Part shown: piece after piece, positions 58,591 through 64,000 of the stretch | How the letters are laid out: every line of letters starts with the position of its first letter | Position numbering within the stretch: position 1 is the stretch's first letter | NCBI GenBank assembly: GCA_964019415.1 | Contig: OZ025868.1 | Coordinates: 6,737,659-6,801,658, forward strand | Direction: 5' to 3' | Length of the DNA stretch: 64,000 nucleotides | Source of the DNA: Ianthella basta | Taxonomy: Eukaryota > Porifera > Demospongiae > Verongiida > Ianthellidae | The notes under the pieces: model-generated | What the model was told of the DNA's origin: nothing | Database searches by the model: none | What the model saw: the letters and a program-made list of their open reading frames with translations, nothing else | Made by a program: the position numbers and the translations under genes

Positions 58591-59934
58591 CTGAGCAAAC
58601 CAGTAATTTAAACGGTACAGCCTATACACAGTAACAAACAGTTGCAATGACTTCCCATGGCAACCAGACCACTATGCCGATAAATAAAGCTGTGCAAGAG
58701 AACAGAGAAAATGTCAACACTCTCTCAGACATGAAACATTGAAAAACAGCCTCAAAGCAACTTGCTCAGCATGCTGTGAGTCTTGGCATAGGTTCAGCTG
58801 GTGTTGCAATTACCACAGCACTTAGCTGCCCAGGGGCACAATGGAATGGATCGACTGGTAGAAGTATGTAAAGTGTTGCAAAACGGCAGTTATGGTAACT
58901 TTGCATACGGGTTTGTGCAGACCTCCAGGAGCCTTGGATAGACTCTGATGGTATTAGAGTGGCAGTGAAGGAAGGAACAACTAGCACTCATAAAAGTTAA
59001 ACTCTGGAGCAGTTACAAACTAGGGGAGAATTCAGTACACCGTAAGTACACAATGCGTGACATGAAAACCATTCTCTACCGTTTGGGTGTTACCTGTTAC
59101 CATTACAATGGGATTCAAGGTTGTGTACACTAGTGAACACACGCATGCATCCAATGCTGTGTTTGCTTGCGTGAGTGGAAAGGTGAGCAATACACTGTAG
59201 TTGCATCACACCATTGTAGTGATCGTTATGCCGACAATTACGTTCACAGTTTGGAATAGGGCGTGGTCCCACAATCATTCGTAGTACTAGAAAATGGCAG
59301 ATTTCATACTTCTGTAGCACTGCCCACTTTTACAGTCTTGGTATTATAGCAACTTCTATACCTAAAGGAATTGACATTGGAGTTGTATAATCCTTCTCCA
59401 GCAGCAGTTTGATTACAATATTAAATATGCAACAACAATCTCCATCATCCCTGTCTTTGAGTCTCTTCTACATACCTGTATGGCTACACGCACTACTAGT
59501 AACAGGTTGGAGATAATGCATTTACAACATGCATGCATACCTCTTGTTTTCTTGAAAAGGTAATAATTATAGCTTTTGTACCTTTTACAGTGTACACAAT
59601 GCACATAATTATACGTACGTATACTATAAGCCATAACCACAGGGCATCAGTTAATGCTGGTATGGGACCATCATTACTTCGACTTGAATGACCTGGACAA
59701 TGAATATTATACAATGTACTGTTTTTATATTAAACTACAGTCATGTGGAAAATGACCCTGAAATTAAGAATATAAACATGTGATATCAAACATGAATGCT
59801 GACATACTAACACTTCTGTCCATAGCATGTGAAGGTGCATGATAGATCATAGCTGCAATGTGTACTTGGCCAACTAACTATCTTTTACTTCTTTCTCAAC
59901 AATTGGGAGCTTATGTGAAGTCATCACTATGCTG

Positions 59935-59970
<36 letters not shown>

Positions 59971-59972
59971 GT

Positions 59973-60009
<37 letters not shown>

Positions 60010-60020
60010 TGTGTGCATGT
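59935..60020. repeat. (GT)n microsatellite
   Basis: A GT/GTGGGT run of about 80 bases inside the right duplicate; the left copy has no run of this length at the matching place. Confidence 0.9.
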
Positions 60021-60504
60021 GTGAACATGCATGCAATGCTTGCTCATGTTTGTCCAACAGTGCTCAGCACTCACTAGTATATCACAGCAGTTGTATCATA
60101 ATTTGTTGCTACTTTGATTACATGGTATTGTAACTTTGACACAATAATCATAGTACACCTACAGTATTATGCAGTTAAGCTGGCAGTGTGTGATGTGCAT
60201 GTGTAAGTGATGCAGTAATTCGTGTTAGCTACAAGTGGTTGCCATCTGTTCCCATGATTGCCATTATCACTATGCTGGTGTGACCTACTGATACTACTTG
60301 AACTAGCTAGCTAGATAGCTACATTGGCAGAGAACGTGACTTCTACAGCTACTCTATACTTTCTGCACCAGGTGGTAGGGTGTATGTAAAGTATTGTTTG
60401 CCGTTTACAGGACTCACACACTATTGAATTTCTCTGCTACGCCGATGAGGTCCTGGCCAAGGCGCCAAGAGCACGGAGTTTCCCTTGACGTGCAGCTTGA
60501 AAAA

Positions 60505-60830
60505 ATGGCCGCTCGACCTACTCCAACAAGGCACTCATTTATACTGATTCCTAGGAACCCGAACCTCCCTGAACGCCGAACTCAGTGAGAGTTGATGACC
60601 AACTCTTCTTACCACTGTGTTCGTTTGGAGGCGATTGAACGAGGGTAAAGATGTTTTATCAGCGAACGAACGGAGCCCGCAAACAGTACTCGACACTCCA
60701 GAGCTCACTGTTCCTTAGTCACTGAACCTCCGGGAAATTCTACTTCACTGAGTGTGAATGACTGATACTTCTTTTCTATGTGTTCATATGAAGGAGAACT
60801 ATCGAGGGTAAAGATGTTTTATTATCGACA
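60505..60830 (+). repeat. ATGGCCGCTCGACC repeat, copy 5
   Basis: Two half-units. The ATG frame reads MAARPTPTRHS and then NPNLPERRTQ before a TGA that overlaps a GTGAGA donor-like site. It is the closest relative of copy 1 at 12768. Confidence 0.6.
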
Positions 60831-62093
60831 GCATCACACGTGTTACGTAGCTACCACCATAGATAATATAAAGCGCACGCTTTATATTATCTATGCTACC
60901 ACTAATAGTTAATGGCTCCTCCACTTACATGTTTATCTCTGTCCACAGAGTAGCTACCTAATTCTGTCTTCTATGCGACAATACTCTGTGCCCTCTCTAA
61001 CAGGTTAATTAATTATATATCTACATAGCTATCTGAATATTGTGTAGGTAGCTACAGTACCTAGAGTGCATGGGAAGAAGGCCAAGTTGCAGATCTAGAG
61101 CCAGTCAGCAGTGCTAGCTGAGTATGGTAGCTAGCTAGCTATATTGTGCACAATTACCATTTAAATATTGATGAATCTTATTGAACTATCGCAGCCTTCA
61201 TTGCACATCCAATAATGTATGCATGCATAGGTCCTGATCTGAATATAGTGAGCATCCCCATTGCTCAGTACATGCATGCATGGTATATACACACTTAGCT
61301 ATAGGTACATCGATCATCCTGCATATGATTTGATGTATACATAATTATATTGATTGAATGAGGCAAAGTGCTACATCATGAAGCCTTTGAATTGCATTTT
61401 CATGGAGAAGTTGAAATTATAGTGGAAAGTTCAACAACATTATGTAGCTTATGGAGCAATAATCTGAATGACTGAATTCTGCTGCGACTGTACTTGAACA
61501 CGTACTTGATTCGGCCAAGTATCACACTAGCTATATCCATGATCTACCTTTGACTTCTACCATAGTCTGTAGCTACCATATGTCTTGAGAATCAGACTGC
61601 ATGTTGCAGATGTAACAGTCTGGCTTGTGAAACTAGTGGTAGCTAGCTACACTTGTGCAGACTGCAAACTGAAAGAGTATACTGCAAGAATTATGCTCAA
61701 TAATAATGCATGTCCAGACTAGCTACATAGTTAGCTACGTAGCTAGCTATATAGCTAACCAACAAATAGCTATAGTATCCTCACAAGATAAGCTGATGAG
61801 GTGAAGTGATGTAGTTTACTCTTTAGAAAGGTTGAATATGGAAGACCCCATTGCTCATCCATTAGCCATGGGATTAAGATGCAGCTAGTTAGCTAAGGTG
61901 GACCATGCATGACTCAGATTGAGAGGTGTAGCTAGGTAGCTAGCTAGCCACTAATAATTTTACATAGCACTATAGCATCATTGTAAGGGGCTATCACAGG
62001 GCATTGCTAGTAAGAGGTCCCTTAAATTAATCACGAGCTTTGATATGCTAATGATACTCAAGGTGATGAAGGGAGTCCCCGTGTCTGAAAAAC

Positions 62094-62410
62094 ATGGCTG
62101 CTCGACCTCTTTCAGCTAAGGCACTCAGTTATATTGTTTCTTGGGAATCTGAACCTCCCTGAACCTCAGTGAGTGTTGATAACTAACTCTTGTTACTGTT
62201 TTAGTTTGGAGGCGATTGAAGGAGGGTAAAGGTACTTTATCAGCAAACAAAACGGACCGCAAACAGTACTCAACACTCCAGAGCTCGCTGTTCCTGAACC
62301 TTCCTGAACCTTCCTGAATGTCGACCTCGGTGAGTGGTATTGACTGACCCTTCTTTGCTCTGTGCTGGTTTGTAGTGGAACCAATGAGGGTAAAGATGTT
62401 TTATTAGGGA
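62094..62410 (+). repeat. ATGGCCGCTCGACC repeat, copy 6
   Basis: Almost identical to copy 2 at 16133-16450, being part of the recent-looking portion of the segmental duplication. Confidence 0.6.
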
Positions 62411-63571
62411 ACATTTGCAAATTACTAGTAACAGAACTGGTAGTAGTCAGGCATCACATGATGCCTGACTAAACTGGTAGGGGAAGTATAAAAGGAAGGT
62501 AAATTACAGATAAACTGAAGGCAGTGTAGCTAAATTCTTCCCCAAGGCTATCTGCAGTGCATGACTTACTGGCCTTAAGTGTTGCATTATTCTGGGCTGC
62601 ATGCATATGGCCATGCAAGGCACAATGTATCTATTTACGTAGCTGCATGTTAGGTTATTTATGCAGGTTTTTGTCGATCCACATTATACACTGATAATTG
62701 CTTTGAAATATTTAGTGCCGTACATGTTTGATCGATATCATGAGCATGCATGTACCTGTACGTAGTGCACGCTTGCTACTTGTATAATTTTTAAGATGTG
62801 AACACATACGTATGTTGGTCCAGCAGCAAGCTCCACAGATAAGTATATGTAGTATTCATGCATATCGTGTATCATCAAAATCATATTACCTCTGATCTGG
62901 TCAAGATCCATGCATGGCCCCACAAAATTTTAAGCAAAGATATAACTACCCCTGGATCAGGGTAGTTATATCATAATTAAATGTAGCTACAGAAATCTTT
63001 GTGCACATGGAAGCTTAATTGCCACTTGAATGCTAGCTACAAGGTCCCAACCCACTTTAAGTCATCCACTTTAAGTGTGTGCATATGTTAATGTGTGTGT
63101 GTGTGGGGGGGGGGGGGGGTGTATGGATATCTCAGAGTATAGAGTACAGCTAGCTGCAGACAGTATGCAATAGTGAATGTACATGAAAGTCTGAATACTT
63201 CCAGTGTCTGATTAGTCTATTGAGCAAGAAATCTTTTACATTACAGGTAATTATAAATGGATGAAGAGAAAGGGAGAGGCCAATGTGAATTTCTCAGAGA
63301 AAACTCTTCTCCACTCCTTCAGAATTAGCTGCTTCAAGTGTGTTTAGTTGAATGTGGAGGCTAAATACTTCGTTAACTTGTGGGTGTCACTGAGGTGCTA
63401 CTAGGCGCTAGTATATAACTGAAATGAACTTGGTCAGTAGCTAATGAATAAAGAAATGTCTGCTAGGCCCTTTCTTTCGCATCCCCTGTTATAATTTCCA
63501 GTTACATGAAAAGTTAAAGAGAGCTTGAAAATGAAAACTACTGTATGATATGTTTCAATCGTGTCTGAACA

Positions 63572-64000
63572 CTATCGCAAAACAAGCACTCCATGTCTCT
63601 GTCTTAGTCCAAATGGTTCGTTTAGCTTGTTGATCCTGACTGAATTGATGTCCCACCTAGAATCAGAAGTGCCAGTATTCGCATCCAGTTGACCTGCTGG
63701 ACAATCACCACTTCCGGATCTTAGTTCCATGATAGCTAAATGAAGGCAGAAAGAAGACAACACTATGCAAGTTACACATTTCCCAGAATATTACACTAGG
63801 AAGCAGCTCTTAATGCCCTCCTAAAGTCACAAATGGATTCATTTGCCCAAAGATAGACATAATTTTATATGACACAGCAAAGCAGAGATGGTTCTAGAAT
63901 CAGATTTTCATAATCAATCATCATACCTCTGTTGGAGTTGCGTACACACAATTCCTTAGGCCAAAGGACCAAGTTGCCATTGAAATCCCGACAGGTTAGT
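63572..64000 (-). CDS. Gene G: 3' end of a second gene B-like receptor (partial)
   Basis: Terminal exon 63735-63572 and the end of the preceding exon (63927 upward, cut by the window edge) correspond to gene B exons 17 and 16 with the same splice sites. A four-base CTCT deletion relative to gene B (near 63600 against 17630) shifts the frame, so the protein ends GLRQRHGVLVLR rather than GLRQRETWSACFAIVFRHD. In the preceding exon one Cys of gene B (VLCPEEMC) is Trp here (VLWPKELC). The rest of the gene would lie to the right. It could be a working paralogue with a different C-terminus or an early pseudogene. Confidence 0.6.

Larger units (their letters stand above)
57400..64000. repeat. Right copy of the segmental duplication
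   Basis: Counterpart of 11780-18060. Within the homologous frame it carries gene C at 57480-58590, which has no equivalent in the left copy (where only about 40 bases, 11835-11875, separate the flanking homologous blocks). The duplication continues past the window edge. Confidence 0.8.

Overview
The window reads as nuclear DNA of a non-bilaterian animal, most likely a demosponge (inference; no ribosomal or mitochondrial marker is present). The support is: genes cut into many short exons with GT-AG introns, many of them in phase 1; single-pass receptors with Ig-like ectodomains; THAP, YqaJ and Helitron transposon debris; and AT-rich spacers full of hairpin elements and CTAG-rich runs. No CRISPR array, operon, tRNA or rRNA was recognised. 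Gene models below were built by hand from splice sites and reading-frame phase.

Main theme: a cluster of cell-surface receptor genes on both strands. Gene A (3006-9744, +) has a signal peptide, one Ig domain, an S/T/N-rich stalk, a membrane segment and a tail with three N-P-A-Y modules. Gene D (40959-47098, +) has a different Cys-containing ectodomain and a tail with two such modules. Gene F (49397-53063, +, probably decayed) keeps a tail with three modules and overlaps gene E (48169-51637, -; Ig domain, membrane exon with basic residues, Pro-rich/NPVY tail). Gene B (17589-31489, -) is a 17-exon receptor with a long acidic tail. Gene C (56454-58590, -) combines a D-type ectodomain with a B-type tail. 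The 3' end of a second B-like gene (G) lies at the right edge.

Layout: 1-2900 repeats and a broken Ig exon copy; 3006-9744 gene A; 9745-17580 spacer with decayed receptor exons; 17589-31489 gene B, its introns full of transposable elements; 31501-37637 transposons (two copies of a GC-hairpin element, a THAP/YqaJ element, a Helitron fragment); 37640-40950 spacer with inverted-repeat elements; 40959-47098 gene D; 48169-53063 genes E and F on opposite strands; 53064-56450 spacer and a small ORF; 56454-58590 gene C; 59000-64000 the right copy of a segmental duplication whose left copy is 11780-18060.

Working hypothesis (inference): tandem duplication, exon shuffling and transposon activity have diversified receptors whose tails carry NPxY (PTB-type) overlapping Y-x-x-hydrophobic (SH2/ITIM-like) motifs. 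The layout recalls allorecognition or immune receptor complexes of other invertebrates, but nothing in the sequence proves that role.
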